Origin: Montifringilla adamsi | Lineage: Eukaryota > Chordata > Aves > Passeriformes > Passeridae | Length of the DNA stretch: 64,000 bases | Reading direction: 5' to 3' | NCBI GenBank assembly: GCA_017590115.1 | Contig: JAGGNK010006593.1 | Location: 2,646 to 66,645, forward strand | Shown here: piece by piece, positions 21,501 through 35,600 of the stretch | Numbering within the stretch: the stretch's first letter is position 1 | Layout of the letters: the number at the start of each line of letters is the position of its first letter | Notes under the pieces: model-generated | Database searches by the model: none | Told to the model about the DNA's origin: nothing | What the model saw: the letters and a program-made list of their open reading frames with translations, nothing else | Position numbers and translations under genes: made by a program

Positions 21501-24500
21501 GTCAAAATGGTGTAGGTTACATATAGAGATAGCCAAAACTAACTAGGCATTATATTCAACAGCTTGCTGTAGGTCACAGAATCACAGAATGTTCTGGGTT
21601 GGAGGGGATCTTACAGTTCCAGGCCCCTTGTTGTGACACCTGCTTGAGCAGATTTGACCCCTCTTATCTGTGGTTTTGTGATTAGTACAAAGCTAGGACA
21701 AAATACTCTTTCTCTTAATAAATTATAAATTATTTTAGTTTTAGTGTGTCTAACACAAAGTAGTCCCAGTCCTCTACAGAGATTCACTAATAACTACATC
21801 AATTATTGGGGTTTTTGGGGTTAAAATCTACCTTACAGGATAATGTTATGGTCAAACTAGTAATGACTAGTAATGTTGTAATTGAAGAATTTAGCTTGCA
21901 TAGTAATGCTGTTTGGCTCTTGTGCATTCATTGGGGATTATTTCCCTGAACCTCAGAAAATGGGAACATAATTTGTGCAACAGCTGTTACATGTTTCTGC
22001 TTCAGATTCCAGGTAGCTAACGAAGGTACATCAGATAAATTTATTTGGAAGGCCATGGTGTTCTTTGAATGTTTAGGAAGTCCTTGTTACTGGATCTTCC
22101 GTAAAGCTGTCTTGAACAGAACGGAACTCATGTCCCTCATAGTGTCCTTCTCTTCCTCTGTTTTTTGTGATGTTCTACTTTTTTAATTTGGACCATTTTG
22201 ATACAAAGAAACCTGACTGAGCAGACTTATTAAACAGGATGCTTTGGGACGTTAAGAATCTGATACTTGCTTTGTGGGATTGAATGCTTAAAGAGGAATC
22301 TTACCTTTATTTGTCTCTAAAGTAGTAGTCTTACCCATAGTACTTGTTCTTGAAGTACAGGTTATTTTTGCCTGTATGAATAGGGACAGGGACGGTTCTT
22401 TTGTATGTCCAAAATCTATATCCAAAGTCATGTAAGCATAGATTGTATGGGCATAGGTGAAGGCAACACATAATTTTTTCCACTGCTTCTGCTTGTCCTT
22501 TTTTCATGTTTTTATTACTCTTGCCATTGCTTGATTTCTGGTGGTTTATAAATCTGTAAGTACTATCTGATTTACAGACATTCTGGTTTTAGTAGCCAGG
22601 AGGAAATAAAATCATGCAGCTCAAGTCTCCAAAGTGTTTCCATCCTCACTGTATTGGGACAAATATTTTTCGAATATTTGTGCTGCAAAATAATTCTGGA
22701 AATGTGCAGAGTGAATGTTGGCTTAAGATGTTTCTTCCTCTTCAGGTTTCTTTACTGTTCAGAGTGTATTGAGTTAAACTTGGTGGAAGAGTATGACACA
22801 CAGTGGAAGCTGGGCAACTTGCAGATCATACTTTGCACTCCAGCAAAACCTTTAATTGCTTGTACTATTACTACTGACATTGTGCAATAGTTGCATAACT
22901 AGACGAGAATAAGAAGAGAGAAGACAAAGAATTTTGGGAATAGGTTAAAACACCTTGGGGCACTGAAGTCATGGGCAGTTTTGAAAAAGCGGAGAGTCAT
23001 TCCCAGCTTCAGTTTGTGAATGGGATTTGCTCTGTAATAAGTTCCTTGAGTTGGGTTTCTGTGCCCACTGCCTTAACTTTGTTTTGGTGTTCCAGGTTAA
23101 CCTGTTTGTTCTGCTGTCTATGATCAGTTTTATGCTGAACGTGACTGGATTAATACTAGGATGTCAAGGCATTCAATTTGTGTCCAGAGTACCCAGATGC
23201 AATTTGGTGAGCACACATACTGATTTACATGGATTTCTTCTCATTATAGCATGTTAGTGTGCTGAGATCACAAAATGTCCTGATGTAGAGTTGCAAGTAA
23301 TTAAAGAACTAGCACAAGGGATTTTTGTAGTAATGTAAAAAATATAAACCGTTGAAAAAAGCCTGAGTGTGGGTAATGGTGAGCTACCGCAAAATGTTCA
23401 GTCCATTATAATCTGTGGGTGGGATTATTCTTCCTGTTTTGCCTAACCGGGGGGGGACCATTCAGTGACACCTTACAGCAGAAGCTGTGAGAAAAAAAAA
23501 AATAAGGTAGATGAAATCATAGTAGCTTTTCAGAACACTTGTGCTTGAGGAAGATGCAGTCTGTACAAGGCAGGACAGAATGCAGAAGATTTTTCTCAAG
23601 CGGTTGTCATGAGAAATAGAAGACTCACTATTGATGAGCTGGAAACTGTGGGATAATTGAAATTTAAGGATACTGTATACAGTCAGTTGTTGATGAAGAT
23701 GATTGTGTGTAAAAGCTTGAAGGACTTTGTGGGTTAATGGAACAGATCTTTGAATATTTTCATTAATTTATTCTTTCAGGAAAGCTGTTGTTGGTTCCTT
23801 GACATGCCAGTACATGTATTGCAGTGAGAGTCCAAGATTATAAACCCTTGGGAATCTAGATTCATCTAGTATCACTGCAGCAAAGCCATAATGAGATTTA
23901 ATAATGATATTCCAGATGAGGTAGTCAAAGTTTGCAGGAGTTTCTGAGCTGTCTGTAGTTGGAAATACAGGGTACAGCAAAAAGACATTCCTGAAATCAT
24001 CAATTATATTGTAGGGTGGCTTCTGTAGGTGGAAGAGTGTCAACATTGTGACTCCAGAGTTTGAAAGCTAAAACCACAATTATTTCTAGATATAGAAACA
24101 TTGAATTTCTACTTTGAAAACTAAGATGATAAGATTAATTTGAAAGTGAAAGTTACAAAAAACAGTGGTGTACAGATATGGCTATTAATTATTTGACTGG
24201 GTTGAAATTATAGTCGTGGGCTTCATTCCATCCATAAAAATGCAAGATATATTCTTGAACAATAGAAAATGTGTACAGTTCATATAGAGTGGTTTACACA
24301 ACTGTCAGAGAAATAATTTCTAGTCTGTTAAGCATTGGAAAGAGCATAGGTAATAAAATTCCCCAGTAATTATTGCAGCTTTGATTACAACTAAGTTGTA
24401 TTTAAATATGTTGATGTGTTACCCATAATGTTTTCTCTCAATTAAGAAGTGTACAGCTTTATAATACAGGAATCATTGGCATACCGAACTGTTCAGTTAT

Positions 24501-27500
24501 ATGATCCTGTATTTTCAGTGTGCTTTGTGGTCATGGGCTTAGTTTAAGACAATAGGTTCTATATTATGCAGGTAAAAATATTGCATAAAACAATTAAAAA
24601 GTAGAGTTTTGTTCATTAAAGATGGATATGGATGAAAACAAGACTTGTTTTTGCTGTGAAGAACTTCATCCCACTACCTGCACAGAAGAAGAGGCTGTAC
24701 TGAAGCTATACCATGTGAAGTCATGCAGTGCTGCTCACCTTCTTCTCAAGGTACCCTGCACACCAATCAATAATACTGCTTTTACAATGTTGATGTTCGT
24801 GCAGCAGTGCAGTGCAGTGCTGAAGTGTTTATGTTATTATGTTATTTTTCTGGTCTTCTGCACTGGTCAGAAGCTCTTCATGGTTCTGTAACGTGATGGG
24901 GCTGGGGCAGCGGGNNNNNNAAGGTGATGGGGCTGGGGCAGCGGGGGGCAGGGGGGTTTCATGTCTGGGTTTTGACCTATTGCTGAGCCAATAAGCAGTT
25001 CTTGCCTGGTTTTTGTGTTTAGTGCAACCAAAACTGCTGTTTAATCCAGACAAGATTACAGGGGTAAATGAGATCTAAATTTTAGCTAATGATTTGATGC
25101 CTTTGTTAGTCTTTTGCACTTCTCAGCCCTTTGTGGCTTAGAAATTGCTAAAATAAAACTCCCAACCAACACCATCTTCAAATATCAAAAAGCTTTGACA
25201 TTTCTTTAATGGTGATCATCTTGAATCTGTATTTCCCACTGAGAAGTTACGAGAAAGGTTATAATTCTTGAAAGAGTAGATAGATAAATCACATCTGGAT
25301 CTCTCTGTCAGGACAATAAACAGTGCAAAACAAGTTTTTGCACATTACTCCAGTCTTGAAGATTGTGCTAAAGACTTCATCCCATACATTTCTTGGAAGT
25401 AATTGCCATGATCATCCCTGTGTTTTCTCTATTTGTTTTAGTTTTGGGTTATTATTATTATTTTGACATTTACAAATGCCATGATTTAATGTTTTAATTT
25501 CAATCATCTTCGTGTTCTTCAGAAAGTTCTCTTAGCTCTTAGTGCCCTGAATGCTCTCACTGCCACAGTTTGCTTCACAGCAGCTGCCCTGCATTACTTA
25601 CTGACGCTTGCATCAAGAAGATCCTGCACAGTAAGTGAGCACCAGGCATTGCCTGCCATAGAGAGTGGTACAAACAGTATCAACAGATTGCACTGTTCAG
25701 CACTATATATAGCTCAGAAGGGTTTTAACACAAGTTTTGTTTGATTAGGATGAATGTGAGATTGAAGGTGAAGATCACAATTTGGATCCTGATGACTTTG
25801 TCCCACCTGTCCCACCTCCCTCCTATTTTGCAACTTTCAATTCTTGTACTCCACAAAGTCACAGGTAAAACTGTACGCTCCCTTTCTTTTAGTGTCTTTT
25901 GAAACACCACCCAATCTTTTTTTTAAGACTGTTTTCTCTGGTGAAAAAGGTTTGTGATTTTAGGAGAATTTAAAAAAAAAAAAAGAAGAAAAAACCCATT
26001 AGTTTGGAGAAAGCATAAATACAGTGTAGGTAAGGGGGTAAAATTTTGTGGTTTTGAGTTTAGATTCTCTAGGAACTATTTCTGGGTGAGAGAAATGCTA
26101 CTGCTTGACAGAGCTGAAAACTTACACGATGCTGTCAAGAGCATGTGAGGGCTGCAGTGGGAAGCTGGACACAACCACTTGGCAAGCCAGAGACCCCGAA
26201 TGGTGTTCCCTCCGTGACCTGAGTCATTCTCCTTCCCCCTCTTGACCTCTTAGGGCTGACTGAAGGCTGTGTTTTGGCTACACTGCCTGGAAAAGTAGTC
26301 CCTTACCCTGCAGGTAGTTATTTGCTCTTAAAATCACTTGCAGGTTGGCTTTACTAGTTTATGACTCAGGTGGGGTTGCATTATTCTGTTCTGAGCATAC
26401 AGTATTTATACATAAAGTATTATGATGCTCAAGCAGACTGTATGACTCTTGTTCAAAATGCCTCCTTTTTGCAGTGAGCAGGAGTGTTTAGTTTATTTCA
26501 CTGTTTCATCAGGAGTAGCATGCATGACTTTCAAGATTAAATGTTCCTGGCAGAGGTAATTATAGATTGTAGGATTGCCTGGAAAATTATAACATGGCAC
26601 AACAGTAGGATTTAGAATGAACAGGTCCTCTGAAACACCAGAGACTGGATTTGAATTCAAAATACTACTGAAATCCTCTATTTAAGTCTTGGTTCAAGCA
26701 GCTTGTGAGAACAGAGTGGAATGTAGAATGATCTCTTTGTAAGAATAATTATTTATGCTTTTCAGAGTTCTCCTGCTTTAAAATGGACCAGTTGTTTGTT
26801 GTCAAGCATGTCATTCTGGGTGGTTATCTCTTTCCCAACAGCAGGTTTTTTTGGGGTTTTTTTGTTGGTTTTTTTGGCACAGGAGGGTCTGCTGAACTGT
26901 GTTTAAGGTCTAAAATTGAGTAGCTACCTTGCCTGTGACTATGTTAAAACTGGTTGATATTAACACTAAAGTGATCATGACATCTTTCTGAAGTCAGGCT
27001 ACTTGTTTTAGGGTATTTTGGATAGTTATACAGCAGTGCAGAAATTAAAGCAACAGACAGGCTTTATTTCTGTTTTTGGAAGATGAGTAATTATGACTCA
27101 GCCCAGGCTGAATCCTGCAAGAGTGGCTGAGATGGGATGTGGCCATTTCTCAGTCAGCCTTCTCACACTTCTTCCTCCCAGACTGTACCCTGAGCTCCTT
27201 TTAGCACCTGTGCCCTGGCTTTCTGTGCTGAGGTCCCTGGTCCCTGCATCCCAAACCTTTGTGTGCAAGGAGGGTGTGACAGGAACCACATCCAGGGAGG
27301 TGAGCCCCATCTGCAAGCTCCAAGACAGATACATCCCCTGAAAAGGGAAACACTACAATCATCAAAATTTGTGCCAAAGACATGTTTGGAATGGGCAGGC
27401 CTTCTCTGCCACCCTTTAAATTGAAATGTCAGAGGTCCAGCTGTCAAAGACAATTGGTTTGCTCACTTGTTCATGGGAGACTTTTACATTTGTCGTATTT

Positions 27501-28569
27501 AATGGCAAGAAACAAACTAGCCCTTCAAGTGTCTGGTCAATTCCTGCCTCTACTCTTGTTATTTCATACATTAAAAAATAGCAATTACATTATTTTTCAG
27601 GGTTGGCACAACATAAACAGAGACAGCTGGGTTTCCAGGTGAAAAAACAAAATACGAAGTTTGACAGCAGTTGGCCTTTGATCCTTGAGAGTCCCTTCCA
27701 ACTCAGGATATTCTGTGACTCTATGAAAGTGTCACAAGATGTGTAAATTTAAGGGAAGAGGTGATGCATGCTGGGCATCAAGGCCTAGAAATCGACCTCT
27801 GTTCAGTTTAATGTGTTGTTTGGGTACCTCCTGGAAATTACATTTATGATTAAGGGACTCCAGGGAATGCTTTTCTAGTTGCATATTCTGTAATAAGTTT
27901 TACCATAATTGGACATAGCATTAATTTTCAAGGTATGACTGAGATTTCAAGGTAGGCCACATCAGGCATGTTTAAGAATAAAACTAAGATTCAAAATGTA
28001 TATAACTTTGTGGCTTACATTGAATGTAAATTCAGCATGAATATACTAGGAAAATGTGAGGAAATAATGTCTCCATCATACTCCAGAATTATTCTAAAGC
28101 TTTTTGGAACAGATGAAGTAGATTGTAGTTAAAAACTATTTTAGTTTTTAAGACTAGAAAAGATAATGGCCAGCTGTCAAAATATCTGCTTTCCTTTCCT
28201 CAGATTTCTCTGTGCATTACCTCCATTGCCTTCACAGGAGCCTTTCAAAAGAGGGCTTCCAGCTTCTCATTTTGGACGTTTTATTCTTTTCCTGTCTGTG
28301 CAAGTGCTCTTTCATAGGCATTTCTGCATTCTGCATTTTCCTTGCAAGCCCTTTCCTCTGAGCTTGCAAGAAAACAATTTTCACAGTCATCTTTATTCCC
28401 TCCAGACAGTGTCCAGAGAAACCCTAAATTCTGGGAGGAACAACTTGCTTTCTAGAGAGTAGCATCCACTAGTGATAGCGAATAAAACCTGACCAAAGTT
28501 CAGAGAGCAAAATATGTGTTTCTGTGTGTTTCTTGAGGTTCCTGCTCAGCACCAAATCAGCAACTCAAA

Positions 28570-28600
<31 letters not shown>

Positions 28601-31600
28601 GGAGTAAAGAACTGCGATGCTTTGAGTCACAGACTTCTCTGAGGATTGTGTGGGGAAGGTCTTCTTGCCAGCTCTGCTGTTGACCACCACACTTTGTTAC
28701 AGTGTTCCTGGGCCAATGTAGATGTATGTTCATCAAAATTTGGGTTTCTCCAGGCACTGTTCTGTTTTCTTCCTTCTCAGATCTCCCTCCTAAGATGTTA
28801 CAGTAGAAGGTCTTTGGGGTTTCTGCTATGGTAAAGGTTTCAGAGAGCTCTTTGGAAACTGAGAAGTAAGGTTGGCCATGAGGTACATTTGCCTCGTACA
28901 AGCCTTTAGAATTGGTCAACCATAATATTGTTGCATCATCACAAAAACAGCCTTTCGTTTGAATTTGGCTTTTTCTGTGCAGCTGTATCTGCTGCACAGA
29001 AGAAGCACCAGGTCAGAAGTATCTTGAATTTAGGTTATAAGTAAGGACTCAGTGGTTCACAAAATTCAGAGTTAGACTGCCACTTTTTGACTGACAACCT
29101 GTACTTAAATTTTTTGTAACAAAACTGAATCACTGAAGTAAAACTGGAATGTGTTCCTAGGCCCTGTACTGCCCAAAGATCTGAACTCTGGGGGACACAC
29201 TGGAGAGGCATATCCTGAGGAGCTAAACTGGGAATTATTCCTGCCATCTTCTGAGACAATGTCTTGCAGATCTTGGCAAGTCCAGTATCTGTGACTCAAC
29301 ATCCCAAAATCTGAGCTGGCACGGAAAGCTGGTGGAGTTTGGTAGCAGGTGATGTTTTTCTGCAGCTGGAAAGCCATACTAACAGATTTGATCCATGTTA
29401 TTTATTGCAGCACGCCTGTCTCTGATGTGATTTCACTGCACTATATTTATGTAACACGAATCAGAGGGGTTGAAGTGTACTGCCCTTTGGACCCACCTCC
29501 GCCCTACGAAACTGTGTGCAGCTTAAAAAGCTCTGAGCAGGTATGGGCCACAGGAGTTTAATGGCTGATTTGTTTTTTCCACTCTAAGGGAGAGGTTGCA
29601 TTCAAGCATGGTACATGTACGTCAGGAGGATACATTTGATTATGAATGTAAATTTCATCAAACACTTTAATTAATCACTTACCTCTGGAACTGAAAAGTT
29701 TTCTCCAGTTGGAAAAAACTTTTTTCCAACTAGGCATAAGGAGAAGAAGCAGAAAGCAATGTGGAGCACACCTGTTGCTGCTTATTCTAAAAGACCTCCA
29801 TGCTTTACTTCACTTACTATGCCAATGAGGGACTAGGTCAAGGTTCTTTGCATCATTGGTCATCCTTTTTCACTGGTGTTTTCAAAAGATAGGCACTTTT
29901 TCCCAGGAAATACTGGATAGGATAAAATTCACTGACCTGGATGATGAATGTGAATATAAGACATGCACTGGCCTTGATTTTGCCATGGAATTAAACTCAT
30001 ATCACACAGTCTCTGTGTAGTTAAGAACAGGTATTCCATTTCTAAGGTGGATGTTGCAGTTCTTAGGAAATACCAGAGAAAGATGGTGACTTGTGATTTT
30101 TCGACTTTTTCATTTTATTCCAGGGAGGTGCACTTCAAATAAATGGCCTGGAAGATGTTGATTCAGGGGAAGAAAGTGACAGGCAGTCCTCTCAAGGTAA
30201 AAAGTAATTTTAATGTTTGTTCTAGAATGTTCTCTCCAACACATACAACTTGATGCAGAAGCAGCATTAGTTCTTTGAAAGACAGCCACCATACTGCAAA
30301 CCAGAGATACAGAACCATGATTGTTTTGGAGGTGGGAACAAGGATTAATATTTAAAATGTTTAAAAGCATAACAAGTTGTTTTCATGCAAGATGCAAAAA
30401 GAAGGATATGTCTCCTTTTTAGTAACCTAAAAGTTAGTTTTTGACATTATAATACATATGTTGCAAGAAATTATGTCCGGCTGCAGTGCTTCCATTTGCT
30501 TAGGGTATGTGATGGGGCTTGTTAACATTTTGTTGCTGGTAAAAGTAGGAAGAGGATAGAATAATGCAGTACTGTGTGGAGCTGAACTGGGAATTACTCC
30601 ATTATCCAGCCTGAACTGGAAGAATTACTAAATAATTTCTGCATCCTGGTACAGGAGATAGCTAAACTACTGTTAGAGACCACATCAAGCTTTCCTCTGC
30701 ACTGTTTTAGAAGACCATGCCTGTGGTTCCAAGGTTTTTTTAGCGTAATGTTTGTTGCAATGTAGGCTTGTAGCTGAACATCATTAACTTCCAGCTTTTC
30801 CAGTACAGCCCAGGAAAATATGTTCCAATTTTCATCTGGATTTGGCCATTATAGCAAGATTGTCTCATTTGCAATATCCACACAAGAGAGTAAAGACTGG
30901 GGCAGGGAGAAAGCCCAAATCTTTTATTTGATTGTGACCTGTCTTCTGCCAACCTACTTGTTAAACTGTAAAAAAAACCTTGGGTTTGAACTGCGTCAGT
31001 TGGAATTGTTCCTGTTATATGGAGTCAGGGAAAAAAAAAGAGTTTGCATAAAATCATACTTTAGCCAAATGTCAGCTCTGTCAAAATCCCCTTAAACTCT
31101 GACAATCTACCTGAAACGTCTGAAAACAAGCACTTGGGTGCTTCTGATGTCTTGCCAGCTGTGATAATCGGCATGAAACCTTCTGCTACAGATCCTCTGG
31201 ATTTCTTTCTCAAAGCTTTTTGACTGACAAAACTCCTGTTGCTTTCTCTGAGCTTCCTGCATTTAAACAAAAAGAGATCATCAAATACAAGGATACATGT
31301 TAAAAAGTCATGAGGACTGGAAACAGGGAAAAAATAGCATAGGAAATGCACTTGCAGTGAAGAACAGTCAGGAAAGTATTTTGTTTTGTCTTGTTCTGTT
31401 TTGTTTTGTTTTGAAAAAAGGCTCTGATAAGATATTGTTTGAGCTATTTGTATTTTAAAATTTCCTTTGGAAAAATCAGACCTACCTGAGCACATATGGC
31501 ATAGGGTACCCTCCTCTCTGTCATCCTAACTGGTTTGTCCAGTTTGGTTTTTTTTTAATAAAAATGTCTGTAAAGAAACGTTTAATTATCAGCCTGCCTG

Positions 31601-32635
31601 TTACATTCAGATAAAAAAAGAAAGTAAGCCTCTTAAGAAAGAAAATTAACACTGCTGCTTCTTCTAGATGCCAAGGCTTCCTAGAATTTAGGAAAAAAAG
31701 AAATACACAGAGCAGTATCTCTTCCTTTAATTAAATTTGGAGACGTGTACTACATCTGGCTGGAATGGAGTTAATTTCCTTCACAGCAGCCTATGGTGCT
31801 GGTTTGGATGTGTGACCTGGGGGGAGTGTTCCAGCGTTGTCACTGTTCAGGGACTGGCGGGGCATCAGTCAGCTAGTGGTGAGTGACTGCTTTTGGATCG
31901 CTTGTTTGCCTTTGAGTTTCTTGGGCTTTTTCCCTCCCCACCTCACTCCAGCTGTCCTTATCTCAGCCTATGAGTTCTGCCACTTTTGTCCTTCAATTTT
32001 TCTCCCCATATCACTGGAGAAGAGTGAGAGTGACTGTAAGGGATTGAGCTGCCTGCTGGGCTTAAACCACTGCAGGAGGGAAATATAAAATGGGGGCTTA
32101 TGTCGGAATTGTGGCAGAGGAGGTCTGTGGTCTCAGCTGATGCAGTGTAGCAGTCTATAAATAAAACTTGATCTTTCAGTTTATGCTGGCAGGCTGTCAT
32201 GTCAGGGCATTTGTGTATGATGCTGTGATTCTCTTGGCATCATCCGGGCTGATCAACTGATCATAACTTCCTATGGAAGTTAAAGCTGTGGACTACTTTG
32301 CCAGCAGAGTGAGGGAAATTCTGACTGCTGTCTGCAGGAGGAGCTCTAAAGATTCTCTGTGCCAGCTAAAATTGTTTTACTGACTTCATAATCACTCCTG
32401 CGGGACTTTCCCTGCTGACTGTAGTAGGCAGGCAAAGCAGCCTTTTGCTGGTGGCAGGAAGTGCTTAGTAGCTGCTCTGTATCATCACAAACTAGGTGTA
32501 TGCATTTCCAGTACACACCGCTATAAGACAATTATCTCTCTGAAATATTAACATTATTAAGGATTATCTTAAGATCACAAAATCTATTGATTAATCTGTT
32601 TAGAATTAAAAACAAAAAACAAACCAAAAAAACCC

Positions 32636-32691
<56 letters not shown>

Positions 32692-35600
32692 ACTTCTCCA
32701 AAGTAACAGCAGCATTGTATCTCCAGGGCATCTCCACTGGTGTTGAAAAGTTTAGATTGGTGATGGATTCTTTAATCCTGCATGATTCTTGGTCTGCCAT
32801 ATTTTGTTGCTGGGCCTTACCTTCTGATTTGCTGGGCTGGTATCTATTTTATAAAGGTTGTGTCACTCTTTATTCTCTTTAGAAATTCTAAGTTGCATTT
32901 GTGTAGATGATAAGGTGCTGTGCTCAACATGTATGTATCTTCAAAGCCTGAATTTTCTTGATGCTCCTGCCACTGCCACATACCTGTTAAGACTGTGTTC
33001 TGAATAAAAGACTGTTTACATGAATTTGGTTTTGTACTGGGTTTGCATGACCAGGTTTTGGTAGTGGCAGGGAAGCTGCTGGAAGGTTTGCATGTTCCCT
33101 GCGCCGCTGCAGGGCAGAAGATAAAGCCTGAGGGAGGGATGGGAGAAGGTGTTTTTAAGATCTGTTTTACTTCTCATTATCCTGCTCATTTTTGGATAAA
33201 ATTAGCTGATATCCACGAGCTGAGTCTGTTTTGCCTGTGACAGTAATTGATGAGTGATCCCTCCCTGTCCTTATTTCAAGTAATGAGCCTTTCATTATAT
33301 TTTTTCTCCCATGTCCAGTTGCAGAGGGGCGTGGCTGTGACATCCAGCCAGGGGCAGCCCACTAAAAAATTTTTAACTCCTGAATGATCAAGATTGTTTT
33401 TTGTAATATGCCAGGTGCCACTAGATGGAGGTACAGAACCAAGCTTAGTGAGAAATGTACACAGCTGCATCCTGTCATGTTCATTAAATTGCAGCACATA
33501 GTTTCACTCTTAGGAAAAGGAGGAGTGGGAAGGATATAGCATATCACAAGAAACCAGGAAAATATTTAAGTAAAGATTTTGATACTTTTTTAGGGACTGG
33601 TCACTGATTTACAAGATACCTAATTGCAAAAGTTGACCAACCTCTCTGACCGTATGCTGTCATATCTTGGTACAACTGTCTATAAGCAGAAGGATGTGGG
33701 GCTCTGTGAGATTCAGTTTTTCACCAATAAAGCTGTAGTTCCCTCCTCTCTGATCAGGTGGTTTAAGGTGATTTTTGTACTAGGGTGTACTAGACTGTAG
33801 TCTTTTGCTACCCCGGTTGCATAAGGCTCAACAGGTTTTTGCAAACATTTAAACAAGTTTTAGACCAGTGTTGCTGTTCAGCATGGTCTGTGCACACATA
33901 CATGCACCTCTAGACCTTTGTGTGCAGTCATTACAGATTTGCAGATTTCCCCATTACAGATGGGGGAAAAAAGTCAGTCTAATAATGGCTTCTCGAGATC
34001 AGCTTTATTTTGACTACTTCTACTTCTCTGTTTCTGATTATTCAGCTGAAGAAATTCAGGAGCCTTCCAGCAGAGTGAGCCTTTCCCCTTCAAATGCAAG
34101 CTGTGTGCCTGCTGGAGTGAACAGGAGAGCCTTCAGTCCCTTGCGGAAATGTTCTAAAAGCGACCCTGTGCTCCTGCACTGCCAGCCGCCTCAAGGTGAC
34201 TCTGTTTTCTCTGTCAGTGATTGTGTAGTGGTTCTTTAAAAGAACACTTCTCAGAAGTTCAGTACATTGAACCTAGTACCTGCAGAAATCAGCTGCTATT
34301 TCCCAACAGAGCACCCACATAACAGTACTTTGTGCTTTGCCAAACCTTCTCCACCTAACTCCTTAGTCTTGCTGCTCTTTAGGTTTTCATATCTAGGAAT
34401 AGGGTCTGTAGCAGGGTCTGGGTATGAGGGAGGGGTAGTGGAAAATGAGAGAGAGCATGCAGGATTCCTCAGTGCAGTTGTAAGGGTGAGCAATTTAAAG
34501 CAAAATTGGCTTGGGGATTTGGTATTAGCCTATAAATTCTCTCCCCTTTTCTCAGTCCTCATGTTGTCAAAAAAAAAACCCCTGAAAAACTCAACACAAC
34601 CCATGGTGGAGAGTTCATGAAGTTGCTTTGGTGTCAGTGATCTAATTCTGTTGCTGTGGGAAAACTGCTAATGTGACTACACAGTCCATGATACTGCTGA
34701 CAGTCTTTAAAAGTGCACCAGTCAGGGGTCTTTCAGTTTTTACCAGAGGATACTGGAATCCCCACAGTAACTGCTGATACATACCAGCACTCAAAATGTA
34801 AGTGCCAAGGGGCATGTTAGTAACAGCCATTTATTTTGGATATTGGGAGCATGCCCATCTGGATTACACTTGCTGATTTTGTGGGATGTTTTCATGGTTC
34901 CGCTGTATCATGTGCTTTTTCTTGTCCTCCTATCAACTTCCACCACGGCAGCCCAGAGAATCTGCTGCTGAAGCAATAGTTACATGACACAGAGCCTATT
35001 CATAGCTGTGAAAGCAGAGTGCTTCTGCTGTACAGAGACCCCATGTCAGGAGGATTTGGAAGCTTTAGGCTTGGTGTTACTGAGGTTAGGTCTGTTCAGC
35101 AGTTAGATCTGAGCTAGTCACGAGTGCTGCAGAATAGGAACTCACTGCAACAGAGGAATTTGCTTCAAGTTACTGCTCTTCTTGCTGGGAAGTTTTGCAT
35201 CTCCTGACATTTTTTGGTCTGAAGCCAACATTAACGTGCTTCTTGAACAATCTGTAGGTGTGGTTTTGGGTTTTTTATTCCTTTTAATGGGGTCAATATT
35301 CGGTAACTTTTTTATACCAAAGGTAGAATTTTTGACCAAAGGCAGTGAGATTGATTCTGTATTGCCCTTTTGTTTAGTCCTTGCAAGGTAATTTTGAATG
35401 TTTTGGTATGGGTTAGGTTATTGGAGTTTTTTTCCATTGAATTTCTACTTTGTAGTATTATTAGCTTCCAGCTTGGCAGGTAGTTGTTTTCAGGTACAAC
35501 TTGTCCTCTTGACTGCTAGTAACTAAAAGTTATTAAGAGTTTAGGAGACATCATAAAAGCCTTTTACCTTTATGTTTACATTAACACTCAACAGGCATTT

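Larger units (their letters stand above)
15013..23095 (+). other. ENTREP1: ENTREP1 intron 2
   Basis: Eight kilobases holding three CR1 pieces (15826-16500, 20838-21510, 21573-21660) and a T/G homopolymer pair at about 15739-15768. The rest (16501-20837 and 21661-23095) shows nothing I recognise. Confidence 0.6.
25865..29410 (+). other. ENTREP1: ENTREP1 intron 6
   Basis: 3.5 kb with one short CR1 tail (27668-27728), a T/G-rich low-complexity stretch near 26850, and an A run of about 28 bases at about 28573-28600. No gene recognised. Confidence 0.55.
30197..34045 (+). other. ENTREP1: ENTREP1 intron 8
   Basis: Contains two ERVL-like solo LTR remnants (31757-32074 and 33033-33363) and a very long A tract (about 32637-32687). 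The remainder shows nothing I recognise. Confidence 0.6.

Noticed and set aside
24622..24891. 89-codon ORF as an independent small gene
   Set aside because: Its first 43 codons are ENTREP1 exon 4; the rest is read-through into the intron past a valid donor at 24751.
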